Source of the DNA: Apodospora peruviana
Taxonomy: Eukaryota; Ascomycota; Sordariomycetes; Sordariales; Lasiosphaeriaceae
Direction of reading: 5' to 3'
DNA length: 64,000 bases
Assembly: GCA_033439685.1 (NCBI GenBank)
Contig: JAUEDM010000005.1
Span: 3,720,001-3,784,000 of the forward strand
In this document: positions 43,440 through 54,700 of the stretch, in pieces
Position numbering within the stretch: the first letter of the stretch is position 1
Layout: each line of letters opens with the position of its first letter
Position numbers and translations under genes: made by a program
The notes under the pieces: model-generated
Told to the model about the DNA's origin: nothing
The model's input: only the letters and a program-made list of their open reading frames with translations
The model's database searches: none

Positions 43440-44654
43440 CGTGATGAAGGGGGTACGGGTAGTGATTTCTCTCGATTGGACTGAAGAAGTCCATGTATCC
43501 CACAGGCTTTTGGGAGGAGAGCCAAGCGGCCAAGACAAGGCGGCTTTATACCAGTGGAACCGGAGAGTGGACGTTCTCCTGGATAACCTCACTCTTGCAA
43601 CTTTCAAATCCAAACTTTGACGGAAAGTTTGGTTACTTTCAGGGGGCAATATAACGGGCCTCATCGTTCTGGAAAATGCAGTTCTGGTTGGTTCGCTTTG
43701 ACTGCCTTTCGGGGATATCTCATATATTTTGGGGCTGAACACATCCTTCTGGCGCCATTTGTGCGTGCAGTAATACCTCCGCAGGTAACGTGTCTCCTAT
43801 ACTACGACGTCGTCGAAAAATGAACCTCTAAATGGAATACTTACAATTTGAAATTCATTCTTGATTTCTTCCATTTGCTATATGAAAGCAAATACGGGCA
43901 TCTCGACCAGAGAATTTACTTTCCACATGTAGGTAATGTTGCGAGACAAGGCGGAAATGTCATCCCAAACCAGGGTCGTTCGAAGACACAACCATATAAG
44001 ATAATCAATCACCACCGTTAGAAGCACAAGTGTGATATCACTGTTAGCGAAGAACCGAGGAGAATATTACAAACCAAATAGCTTCTGTCAGAAGTACTGC
44101 ACACTGGATTCTGTGGAGTTGATGGGAGTTGCAACTGTGTCATTGTCTTCCTTCTTTTTCTCAGAATCTAGGGAGGCTAGAATCCTAGTTCATATACTCG
44201 TTTATAGTGGCAAATCTACTCGTAGGTCTTGATAGTTCAACCTGGTTGAGCTGGCTGCGCCAGCTCTTTTGGGGTTTCCCTAATTCCTTTGCCTAGATCC
44301 TTTGACCTCTAGGTGACCCCACTCATCATTCCTTTTTGACAGGCATTCTTTCCATCTGACAGCTTCCACCTATTGTGAGGGGCCATGCCGCTAAGGTGGC
44401 TTGTACAAGAAATGCTCTTGGCTTGCCACCCAGCACTCTGTAAGTGAATACCCCTGTATCAAATGCAATGCTGCATTAAGGTCATATGAGATCATGAAGT
44501 GAACTCAACGTCTTCAAGCGGTGATTTTCTGACATACAGCCTGCCTGTACGGATTACTGAAATTAACACCAAAAATATATATATATATATCCCTACGGTG
44601 CCTGTAAAAGAAAATTTGAGCTGTACGTAGACTGGCCGCGCTGGTTAACATTCT
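43440..44654. other. Intergenic region
   Basis: 1.2 kb containing the upstream promoter of the small secreted protein and an AT microsatellite near 44571-44591. No gene supported. Confidence 0.5.
43544..43550 (-). promoter_or_regulatory. TATA box
   Basis: TATAAAG on the minus strand, about 105-111 bp before the ATG of the small secreted protein gene. Confidence 0.45.
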
Positions 44655-46329
44655 TCATGCGAGCTTGACTTTCATCTTCATTCCATCGACCGGTTTGGAG
44701 GTGACCTTCCTCGTCTGTGAGCAATGTTGTCAGTATACCGTCGGCCCAAGGATGAACAAGCCATAAAAATGAGAAACGTACCATATACATACCCAAGACC
44801 GCCTTTTTCTGTCCATTACTCCCTATTTCTGATTTTCCATCATCATCGAGAGCGGGAGCCCCAATTCCAACCTTGGTGAAATCATACCGTCGAGCAACAA
44901 GCGCAATCAAGACCCGAACTTCGAGCGTCGCCAACTCCTGACCAATACAATTTCTAGGACCACGTTCAAACCCGCGCCACGCCCCAACAGGTATTTTACT
45001 AGTATCATTCAACCAGCGCTCGGGAAGAAACTGGTTAGCAGTCTCACCAAAAACGCTGGGATCTCTCTGAATAATGGAATGGACGTTATAGACCAGCAGC
45101 CCGTCCAAGCAAAACTCGCCCCCGCCAGCGGTGGATGGTGTGGTCACAGTAAACCCAGTCCCAGATTTCGTCATACGCGAAGCCGCACCAGGCGGCCATA
45201 GGCGCAGGGTTTCCTTAATCACAGCCATCGTATACGACATGCGATGAACAAGTTCTTCGCCACTTTCCAAAAGACGAGAACGAACGAACAGCCGTGGGAT
45301 CTGAGTCCGGGCCGAAAAGTTGGTCAAGCTCAGCACGGACGGCACGTAATGCATGCGGAGTTCGCGAGAGCTCGTAGAATGCGTAGGAAATCAAGGTGCT
45401 GGTGGTGTCGTGCCCGGCAAACAGAAAACTGGTGAGTTGATCAACAGTAACGTCCACAATCTCGGGCGTGAGCGTGTCGATGTCCTTGAGGCTCATGGAC
45501 AGAATGCTGCGCGACCCAGCGCCACGGCGACCTTCGGAGTATCTCTGCTGAATCATCTCTCTCAAAGTCTTTCTGATCCATGTCGTAAGCCAATGTCTCT
45601 TCAGCTCCGTCCAAGGCGTGCACCACCACGGGAGGTCGAGATGTTCGGTGGTGTATGTCAGGATTAGGGCGCTGAATCGACGCATGAACTCAGTAGGATG
45701 TGCCGTCTGCGCGTCCATATCGAAATCCAGAGCCACATGGCCGATGATGTCAAAGGTCAGATCGGTGGCACGGCGCTGCAGCAAAAACTCCTCACCCGTG
45801 CTGGCATACGTGTCGAGGTGGTCGAGGAACAGGAATGCCTTGTCCAAGATTGAGGGAAGCAATTTGACCAAATGGCTCGGCGCAAAACCGGGGTTGAAAT
45901 GTTTGCGGAGGGCTTTCCACTCTTCGCCGTCGGCCGAGATGATGGACTTTGGACCGGCGAGATGCTCCAATTGCTTCCAGATTTCTGGAACCTTAGGCGG
46001 GGAGTATGGGAAACGGTCCGACGTCCTGACAATCTGCTCGGCGACTTCGTAGTTGCTGACGACAACCATGGGCGAGGCGACGGGGCGGAGATCGACAAGC
46101 ATTACGGGCGGGCGACCCAGCGCCTCATGCATAGCGGCGAAGGCCATGTCCGCATGGGCTTTTGGGGGCAGTTTCTTCATGAATTCATCGAAAACCTGGA
46201 GATGTCCGAGAAGCAGCGAGGAAGGGTGCTGAGGGAAATTGGCATATTGCCGGAACCGCTTGTAGTGCAATTTGCGATAAAGGTAGGAGATAAACAGCAC
46301 ACCTGCTGCAACCAACGAGGGGACGATCA

Positions 46330-46330
<1 letters not shown>
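44655..46330 (-). CDS. Cytochrome P450 monooxygenase, frame broken by a 4-bp repeat
   Basis: Start ATG at 46330. A hydrophobic anchor (residues 1-18) leads to a P450 fold: I-helix FAGHDTTS, K-helix KETLRLWPP, FLPERW and the heme loop FERGPRNCIG (Cys codon 44949-44947). The first exon (46330-44782) changes frame at three GAAC units (45278-45289, plus strand): the frame before ends soon after, and the K-helix frame begins. Removing one 4-bp unit gives 515 codons and matches the phase of the last exon (44714-44655), which ends DGMKMKVKLA; total 534 residues. So the gene would be intact but for a 4-bp duplication. It should be an ER-bound oxidase; substrate unknown. A 36-A run sits directly before the start codon. 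Confidence 0.85.

Positions 46331-46331
<1 letters not shown>

Positions 46332-46367
<36 letters not shown>
46332..46367. repeat. 36-nt A/T homopolymer next to the P450 start codon
   Basis: Thirty-six T on the plus strand, read as 36 A in the P450 mRNA, followed by a single G and then the ATG. Confidence 0.95.
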
Positions 46368-46369
<2 letters not shown>

Positions 46370-47176
46370 ACGCCCGTAGTAAGGTTGAATGAACACTGAA
46401 GATCAGGGAAGTCGAGCGAGGCTGGAGCGGTACTCGAAGAGTTCTGGATGAAATGATGGGATGGGACCAGCAGAACAAATCCTGCTGGGAGGTCGTGTTG
46501 GCGTTGTCTTATTTAGTGTTGGAAGTTGGTTGACAGAAGGTTGCATAACGTTATCAAGGATTATCGGTGTGCCTGGTTGGATAGACTGGCGGCCGCCCGG
46601 GCGTCCCCTTGACCGCCGCCTCGGCATCGGTATAGCAATAATATCCGACCCAAGATGGTTTTCAAATATTTTGGGCTAATGATAAGTCTCCAATACTCTA
46701 AAGCTTTGGAGAGACTGTTGTTTAAGGTTTTGGTATGAGAATCTCATTGGAACAAAAGTCTTGGCCGTCAGCTTACATGTCGGAGCATGACCTATGCCGA
46801 GAGCGCACTCAAGGGAATGGTCTCTCTAGTGTCTTATCCGGGCAACAACCAGGGAAAAGCACAAGGGCTGCAAGGGGCACAAATTCAGTTATTTAATAGT
46901 TTTCATTCATTTATATAGCTGAACAACGAACATGATATCCAAAGCCAAGAAAGCCGATATAGATACTCAAGAAATAAACACAAAACGCCGGCCCATTTTT
47001 AACGCTGAGATGAAGAAATGGCAAGAAAATATAAACAGAGAGAGAGAAAAGAAGCCAGAACCCCTTGAACCCATTTTTAACCCAGCCTGTGCTCCAAACC
47101 CAACGCAAATACCAACCAGAGAAACTCCAGTACCCTCAGCCCATGCACCAGCCCACCAAGCAGTCTGCAAACAGGT
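46368..47176. other. Intergenic region
   Basis: 0.8 kb. A small inverted repeat (TCTCCAA..TTGGAGA) occurs at 46688-46713. No gene supported. Confidence 0.5.
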
Positions 47177-48280
47177 CTACTTGGCGTGCCTCTTCATATG
47201 CCGGGCGAGGTTGTCCGCACGCCCGGAGTACTCGCACAGATGGCACTGCGCGCGCTCCGATTTGGTGTTGGTCCTGCAGGCGAAGTCGGGGTGCTTCGCC
47301 CACAGGTGGCGCGAAAGTGCGCGGTTGTCCAGATGCGGCTTGGTGCACACGGGGCAACGGAAGGAGCCTCCCCCGCCACCGCTTGCGTCCTGGCGTGGGC
47401 TCTTTTGGCGGTGGCGGCGCTGCTGGTGCTGATGGTGATGTTCGCGCGAGTGTTTCCTGTTGTGGCCAGGACAATTAGCTTCTTGCTCATTTCGACCAAG
47501 GAGGCGATTGGATTGCACATACCGGAGGTCGGTCGGTCTGGTGAAGATGACCTGGGAACACTCGGCTTCCGGGCACATGAGGAACGGAGATGATACTGAG
47601 GACGACGGGGTGGAGGTCGTGGAGACGGAGCTGGCTGGGGCTGCGACCGGTGATGATAAAGATGTCACGGGAGAGGAGTGAGTCGATGGTGAGTATGCGT
47701 AATCAGTGCTGTTCCACGACGTGGCTCCATTTACGGGGCTGCTGTTATACCCCAATCCCGGGTATGTGTCCGTCTCCAGTCCGAGTTCCGGCAGTAGACC
47801 GAGGAGAGCATCGTCCGAGAGATCCAAACCAGAGAAAAGACCCGGCGAGTCGGTAAACAGGTCTGGCGATGCCGCAACAGGCTGTTGCTCTCCGTGAGAG
47901 GCAGCATCGAGGTAGGCTTGCAGCTCGAGGTCCAAGGCCGCGTCGAATGACCCGCCGATCGGCAACTCACTGCTCGACCAGTCCATGACAGGGCTATCAA
48001 CCGGGAGGCTAGCAGCCTCCGCTGAGCTGGAAAGGTATGGAGTAGTCATCATCGTGTATGGGCTCAAGGAAACAGGTGGCAGGTACGCGCCAAAAGTGTC
48101 CTGCATCATCATAGGATTGCGGTTTTGGTAGAAGGGTTGGCTGTCGGCGGGGGAGTAGTTGCCTGGCAGAGAGCGGGAGGAGGCTTTCGGGATCCTGATT
48201 GGGACCCAAATGAGTTCGTCCTGCTCGGTGGCCGCCTGGCCAGCAAAGGAGTCCTGATCAGGGAAGATGTTGGTTGACAT
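47177..48280 (-). CDS. C2H2 zinc-finger transcription factor (three fingers)
   Basis: Exon 1 (48280-47523) and exon 2 (47456-47177) give 345 residues. The first ~240 residues are Ser/Pro/Leu-rich and acidic in places, like an activation region. The C-terminus holds three fingers: one formed across the splice junction (C-x4-C-x12-H-x4-H), then CPVC..H-x4-H and CHLC..H-x3-H. A Gly stretch and a basic His/Arg/Gln linker separate fingers one and two. The 66-nt intron has no stop and keeps frame, but if retained it inserts 22 residues into the first finger helix; splicing restores the finger, which strongly supports the intron. It should be a nuclear DNA-binding regulator; targets unknown. Confidence 0.8.
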   Translation of the reverse strand: MSTNIFPDQDSFAGQAATEQDELIWVPIRIPKASSRSLPGNYSPADSQPFYQNRNPMMMQDTFGAYLPPVSLSPYTMMTTPYLSSSAEAASLPVDSPVMDWSSSELPIGGSFDAALDLELQAYLDAASHGEQQPVAASPDLFTDSPGLFSGLDLSDDALLGLLPELGLETDTYPGLGYNSSPVNGATSWNSTDYAYSPSTHSSPVTSLSSPVAAPASSVSTTSTPSSSVSSPFLMCPEAECSQVIFTRPTDLRYVQSNRLLGRNEQEANCPGHNRKHSREHHHQHQQRRHRQKSPRQDASGGGGGSFRCPVCTKPHLDNRALSRHLWAKHPDFACRTNTKSERAQCHLCEYSGRADNLARHMKRHAK

Positions 48281-48483
48281 CTTGATCCGGGTCCAGGTGT
48301 CAGTAGTAGTGTTGTTTTGGTTTCTTCAGCTGTGGGCAGCGCCCGTGCGTTCGTTGGATTGCGGTTTGGTGGTAGCGTTTGGTTGGTGTTGATTTTGGCT
48401 GTCAGACGACAGAAGCAGCTTGGTTGCAAGATAGATAATGGATCAGTTTAACGACGTAGTCCCAGGTCGGGGTTTGCTGCTTC

Positions 48484-50331
48484 TCATCGGCGTCCAATAA
48501 TGACAGGGCTGCATCGACCTCGTTCCGAAAGACGCAAGGTTAACTCTGCCTTGTGGAACCAATTGCCGATGAGGCCAGCCATAGCTACCATCATCACGCT
48601 TCCCTGCGAGTATGCGATTCCCAGTATGAGCAAAAGCAACGCTTCTGTGCTGAGGTAAGACCCCTGCTTGAAGGCAAACAGCTGCTCGGACTGCGGAGAA
48701 CGGTTGACCATCCCCTGCAACTGCATGGCGTTAGTAAACATGGCTCGTCGCATGTTATCTTGTGATGGGGTGTAACTGACTTGCTGTCGCGGATCAGTGT
48801 TGGCTTGCTGTAGCAACTGAAACCCAATATCCAACAGTGGCTTGACTTTGAGCCCCTGTGTCAGCGAATCTTCCTTCAGAACGAAGTCGGATGTGCCTGG
48901 GAGGTCGGCGACCCGTAACTGGCGCTTTGTGCCCTTCCTGAGTCCAAATATCCCCTTTGATGTTTGTTTATGGGTCAGCCCCAACGAACCACCATCCATT
49001 TCATCCTTGCAACGCTCTGCCGCCAGGTGATATAATCTCCTTATTGACACAGCCAAACCTTCCCACATCGAATTTGCTCGAGACACAGTATCTGTACCCT
49101 CTAAACAACCGTCGTCGTGATCCTTTGCCATTGGCTGCATCATCGACATCGACGAGAGCCGTCCAAACCGGCTAGACCCTTGTGAATAGTTAGTGCCCAA
49201 CGATCGGAACTTTCTGCTTGTCTCGTTGGGTTCAAGGCTGGAGCAATGACCCAAGACCTTGGATATCGCCACAACACCCGGATCCTCACAGGGAACTAGA
49301 AACGGTGGACTTCCGAAGTTGGTGCAAAGCTGGCAGGAGGCGATCTTGTCGGCCGGGCAAGGGGAAGGAGTTTTCGAGATCCTCATTAGGGATGGACTGG
49401 CGATGTAGCCATCGACAGCCCACGGCTCGTTCTCCAAGCCGTGTCCCAAATGGGAGCCAGATCGCGGTGCAGCTTGGCTGGAATACCAACCACAGGTATG
49501 ATCGCAGATGCTCAACGTGAGATCGGCGTAAACACTGCTCTCGGGAGAGACAGGTGGGCTGGCGGGTGAGAACTTGGATTCCTTTTGGGCCCGTGGGTAA
49601 TTAGCGTGATGCCAGCTCTGGGCCTGGGACGCTAATGAGTATTCCGGATCGTGGGACGGGATGTCGTCAAGCGGGGATGGGATATCGCAGGCAATCCCGG
49701 TGAAGGGAATCTCGGTGACAGTTTCGGCTGATGGGTACACCACCGATTGCATGGAACCATGATAAAGGGACTGACGCGATTGACGCGATGGCCATTCCTT
49801 TTCGGTAGGCGTGGGGAACGGAAACGCCATGTCTTCGGGAATGGACATGGAGTTACCCCAGGTGTAGGACAGGGCCAAATATTCGTTGCTGGCGGGCAGC
49901 TCCGGGCAGGACGGGAGGTATGACCAGCTATCTGTAGCCAGTGATGATGGGTCCATCAGTCCCTGGTTGGAAGATTGGATCAAGTCCTGGTCCCTAGACT
50001 GGATGGTATCCCTGACGCAGGAGGACCAACCTGATGTCCTCTCTTGGCCGTCGTAGTCGGATTCATTGTCCGGCGCGGACCGGTCGAATCGATAAACGAT
50101 GTACTCCGACAGTTGGAGCCGGGCTTCTCGCTCGCTAAGTCGAGCAGCGTTGACGTCGACATGGTCGCTCAGACAATATCCGCGAGAAATGGCCGAAGGG
50201 GGACAAATGAGACCTGGGTATCCGGGATTGGTCGCGAACAAAACGTGGTCCTTCGGTGAGCCATCCGGGGTCAAAGAGGCCGTTCGGCTCCCTGGAGAGG
50301 ACCAAGAATCGGGAGACACGGCGGAAGCCAT
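48484..50331 (-). CDS. Large low-complexity hypothetical protein
   Basis: A 615-residue frame from the ATG at 50331; upstream extension of the frame to 50535 has no ATG. The N-terminal half is Ser/Pro/Asp-rich and mostly disordered in look. Around residues 325-390 there are several Cys (CDHTCGWYSS, CQLCTNFGSPPFLVPC) that might form a small metal site. The C-terminal ~170 residues are helical and end with a hydrophobic stretch (ALLLLILGIAYSQG..VMMVAMAGLIGNWF). I recall no named family. It is separated by about 200 bp from the C2H2 gene, same strand. Confidence 0.6.
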   Translation of the reverse strand: MASAVSPDSWSSPGSRTASLTPDGSPKDHVLFATNPGYPGLICPPSAISRGYCLSDHVDVNAARLSEREARLQLSEYIVYRFDRSAPDNESDYDGQERTSGWSSCVRDTIQSRDQDLIQSSNQGLMDPSSLATDSWSYLPSCPELPASNEYLALSYTWGNSMSIPEDMAFPFPTPTEKEWPSRQSRQSLYHGSMQSVVYPSAETVTEIPFTGIACDIPSPLDDIPSHDPEYSLASQAQSWHHANYPRAQKESKFSPASPPVSPESSVYADLTLSICDHTCGWYSSQAAPRSGSHLGHGLENEPWAVDGYIASPSLMRISKTPSPCPADKIASCQLCTNFGSPPFLVPCEDPGVVAISKVLGHCSSLEPNETSRKFRSLGTNYSQGSSRFGRLSSMSMMQPMAKDHDDGCLEGTDTVSRANSMWEGLAVSIRRLYHLAAERCKDEMDGGSLGLTHKQTSKGIFGLRKGTKRQLRVADLPGTSDFVLKEDSLTQGLKVKPLLDIGFQLLQQANTDPRQQVSYTPSQDNMRRAMFTNAMQLQGMVNRSPQSEQLFAFKQGSYLSTEALLLLILGIAYSQGSVMMVAMAGLIGNWFHKAELTLRLSERGRCSPVIIGRR

Positions 50332-51764
50332 GCGCAAGCCCGAGAGGAATGTCCTTGGTGGGGTGTTAGACCTAGAAAGCTCGTCTCGCAGGACTGGAGT
50401 CACAACAAAATGCAGAACAGAATGCTCACAATAGATGGTTAGAGAATTGATAGATTTCAACTGCTGTTGCGGCCATAGACTAGTCGGCGACACTCCGCCA
50501 ACCTGTCTTGGCCCGGTGGCCGGAGGCCCCGCCAAACAAATAATCTCCCCAGATGATTTAGCTCGAAATTGTTAGTAGGCTTCCCGTCATATCAGGCAGG
50601 AAACAATAAGGGGTCGAAACAATGCAAGATGCCAAGTGAGGTTGAGGTCGGGTTGGCGAAGGGATTGTGAAATGGAGGACAAAAGACATAAAAGTTGAGG
50701 AAACAAAAGAAGCTTTGGTCCGACCAACGCGAGGAGGAGTCAATGGCAACCTTAAAAGTCAGTCCCAACTGAGGACGGAATGGTTCAGAGGCAGCCTGGA
50801 TGGATCCACAGTTTGCTCGCCTCTCCACATTCTGATTGGCCTGGTCCGCCCGACTTCTCAATTTGTCAAGCCCCAGATTGCGGGACGGATGAGGTCTCTG
50901 ACAAATCAGCGTCGTGCGTTGGTGAGGACGGGAGCATTTGTGCATGCCAAGAATCCGTCCTCAATTGTGGCTCGTGGCAGTGCGGTGGCTTGGCATGGTC
51001 CCGTAAGACCCCTGAATCTTCAATGACGACGCCCTTTCAAGAAAGAAACAACAATCCACAAAGGTTCTCACATCTTTAATTGAAGAGTTGTTTAAATGTC
51101 ATACTTTTCGTCCCACACTTTTCTTGTTAAACTACTTGTGGTGCAGGTCTACCGGGCAACTATCAAGATTCGGAGTGTCACCCTTTATCGTCGTCAGGAG
51201 TAGGTGAGGATCGAGGTTGCTGTTGCCTTGAGCATCGGTTTTATTCCCAGAAAAATGCAGCCTCTGCAAACCAACCCAGAAAATATTGGTGCCATGGTTA
51301 TTGCTGGAATGTAGCTCGATTATCCATAATGAGTTCTAATTCGATATATCAGTTTCTCCAATTTTCCGGCTTATTATGGTCGTTAACTCATGTTCGTTGG
51401 TTGCGGGAGGATGGACTGGAACACGGGCTGGAAACCCACCGCATTTAAGGACTCTTGGAGGGGCCAGCCTTCTTCTCCCGACTATCATCCCTTTCACGTC
51501 CGACATGCCTGCGAATTTGCCCGATACCACCTAACCAGTTCCGTCGGGTTGCATATGCGGCCGATTGCCTGAGCCCATCATTGGATCTCGAGAAGCGATG
51601 CGGCTGAGCCTGACACTTCTAACTCCTGACCCGACACCTTCAACTCCTGCACTTGACTTTTCCTCCCCGGGCGGGGTAAATTTTGACCTCACCACTTCCC
51701 TGAGAAGAAGAAACGCAGTATTCATTTGTCACCCAGCCCTTGAACGACTTTCGCACATCTCGAT
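50332..51764. other. Divergent intergenic region
   Basis: 1.4 kb between divergent genes. No gene, RNA or repeat supported. Confidence 0.5.
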
Positions 51765-54700
51765 ATGGACCGATCGGAGTCACCTCCTCGGATTGTCATC
51801 AGGGTTGCGACTCCGGACCCGTCAAAATCGATAACGAGGATTGATTCGAACGATTCGGACGATGGAGACCTCGCCCTTAAGCCAACAAAGAGCCTACATC
51901 AGCTGTTGAGGGAATCCAGTATTCAACATGCAGACGAAAGGATTGGCTATTTCTGGTCCCGGAAGATTCTTTCGGACATAATGACCAGGGAGCGCGTGGC
52001 TGCGGCGCTCCATCATGACTGCGATGGTCTTGACTTGGCCAATAAGTTTGGAGGTTCAATTTCGGCCTTGAGAGACTTCATCTTGGAAGTGAGTTACCGT
52101 CTTAGCCAAGCCCTCTTTGTCTTCGCATGCTTACTGGATCCTGTAATCATCTAGAGTCATGTCCAAGTCTTTGCCCTTCTTCTCCTCGGCGATCGTGCAG
52201 CGGACATCGTGGAATTCACTGACCGCGAAGGCGGAGTTTGCGACAAGGACCTTCCACTCGATATTCAGCTACAGACTGGAAAACCCGGTCTGTTTCGACG
52301 AGATGATGCTACAAAGCGGGTCAAGTGTTTCGACGTCTGCCAATGGCGTACCATGGAGTTGGAGTACTTCTATGAGATGCAATGGCGAGTAGCAGTGCCT
52401 TTTCTTGCACTGTCTCCCGAGAACGGCAACGCCGTCCACTACGATCTGCCTCCCCGGGCCATCCTTCCCTGGACTCGTGATCCACAAGATCAAAGTAGTG
52501 ACCGAGAGGAAAGGGAAGGCGGCTTTGGTTCCGTCAAGCGGGTGAAGATTGATTCATCCAGTCATGGATTTTACGAACCTATACAGCAGGTCCGTTAATT
52601 GTGTTTTGGTCGTGCCCTTCCGAAATTCTGCATCCCGAACTCTAATAACGGAAAGCGTATGTTGCAGGCTCAGACATCTACAGTCAGTGATTACTTCGCA
52701 GTGAAAACCTTGCATCTGCGCGGGAACCCTGAGCGCAGTAAGGAAGATTTTCGGAGAGAAGTCGATGCCCTGAAACGTCTAAGCCAGGGTACCAACCATG
52801 GTCATCTGATCAGGCTCCTGGCAACCTACAAGCAAGATGAGATGTACCACTTGATCTTTCCATGGGCCGAGCGCGATCTCGAATCATATTGGGAAGAATA
52901 TAACGGTCCACTCATGTCCGGACGATCAAATGAAGACAACATGTTCTGGATCGCGAAGCAAATTACTGGCATTACTTCTGCTCTCGCCCACATCCACAAC
53001 CCTGGACCAGTGTCCAGCTCCAACCGAAAGTATGGGAGACATGGCGACATCAAGCCGTCGAATATCCTGTGTTTTCGCACCAACGTTGAGGACCAGAAAA
53101 CGCTTGTCCTGACTGATTTCGGCTCGACGTCGCTCAACAGCCAGTTGAGCAGGTCCAATATCCCAGCACGGTACTTGCCTCGTTCACCAACCTATCGAGC
53201 CCCTGAATGCGATATGGAGGGCGGGTTAATCTCCAGATCGTCGGACATATGGCAGCTGGGTTGCGTACTTCTCGAGATGGCTGCTTGGATCCTGGGAGGC
53301 TGGGCGGAGGTCGATCGGTTCACTAAATGCCGGACCACTGAGGAGATAACCGACATAAGGAGCGATTGCTTTTTCCAAATACTCCACAAGGATGACAAGT
53401 TTTCATTCGAAGTCAAGCCTCAAGTTACCAGTGTACGTCAAGTTCTCGGTCTTTGGCCAGGGCTAACCCTATCAAACTGCTAACGCGCTTTGTCAGTATT
53501 TCACCGAACTGCATAAGCATCAGCAGTGTACCAAATACATGCACAGGTTGCTCGAGTTGGTTGAAGCCCGGATGCTGCTGGTGACTGCTCCTAATCTATG
53601 GGGCATTAAGAGGGCGGGGGCGGACGAAGTGCTCAACGAGCTGGAAAGACTCCTCTCCAAGGCAAACAGTGATGTAGACTTCCTGATGAAACCTTCTCCG
53701 CAAGACCATTCGGATTCCAGGTTGACCCAGTCACCAGTTGAACTACCATACGATCTAAAGAAGATGACAGAGGCTATGAGAGACGAGTATCGGTACTCCC
53801 GGGCCGGGATGTCACACAAGTTCCGGCGAGGCCTACATCGCCGGACCACTACAGTGCGGGTCCGGGAGATTCGGCCAGTTGAGCCGGAAGCTAGGAAAAT
53901 GCAAGAAACAGCTCTAGGTGACACATCGACGCAACGACAGGAAAAGAGGAAAAACTCGGAACATGAAGAACTCGGCGGCAAGGCTCAACCACTGGACCCT
54001 TCAGCGACATCTTTCACTCAAGAAGTGGAAGAAAAAGTCCGCCTTGCTTACCAAGGAGTATCCGCAACTGACCACTTATCTACGCAGATTCTCGTCGATT
54101 GGGAATTACAGCGATGCATTCGCGATGAACTTGATGGAGACTGCGACCTCGGTTCAGTTGTGACTATTTCAGGCAACTCTTCGCACTCCTGGGTAGCTAC
54201 ATGTCGAGAATTCGTCGACACAACGTGGGGCGCCCCTGGAGTCCTCCTGCTCCATATACTAGAGGATGCATGCCGGGAGAGTTTGTCGGATGCTGGTGTT
54301 CCAGGTTAGTGACATTTCATTCAACCATCAGACTTTAACGACATGATACGGTACAATATTCGGCCTGCACCACAGCCAACATAAAAACGCATGCTAGACG
54401 CTCATCTGAGGCCTATTAAAAGTTCATTTGAACGATGTCCGAGATTGCGACTACTAAGCCGTTGGGGAATGTCCATTACACCACTCCTCATAGATTGGTA
54501 GATGGGGTGCAAGGGGCTTTCCCAGACACCGTTTGACATTTGTGCAGGCCGAATATCTGCTGTTTAATAGTGTATCAAAACGAGATGAAAGGCATACTGA
54601 CAAGTTTCAACCATGACCAAGGGCTAGCGAAAAACGCAAACCCCAACGACATAAATGGGATCTCCTGTGTCCTCGGTACAGCTGATGAGGAATTATATAA

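Noticed and set aside
46185..46396. N-terminal poly-Lys extension of the P450
   Set aside because: It is the translation of the A36 run upstream of the true ATG; the hydrophobic anchor begins at that ATG.
44655..48280. Secondary-metabolite gene cluster built around the P450 and C2H2 factor
   Set aside because: No polyketide synthase, peptide synthetase, terpene cyclase or other backbone enzyme is present nearby, and the P450 frame is broken.
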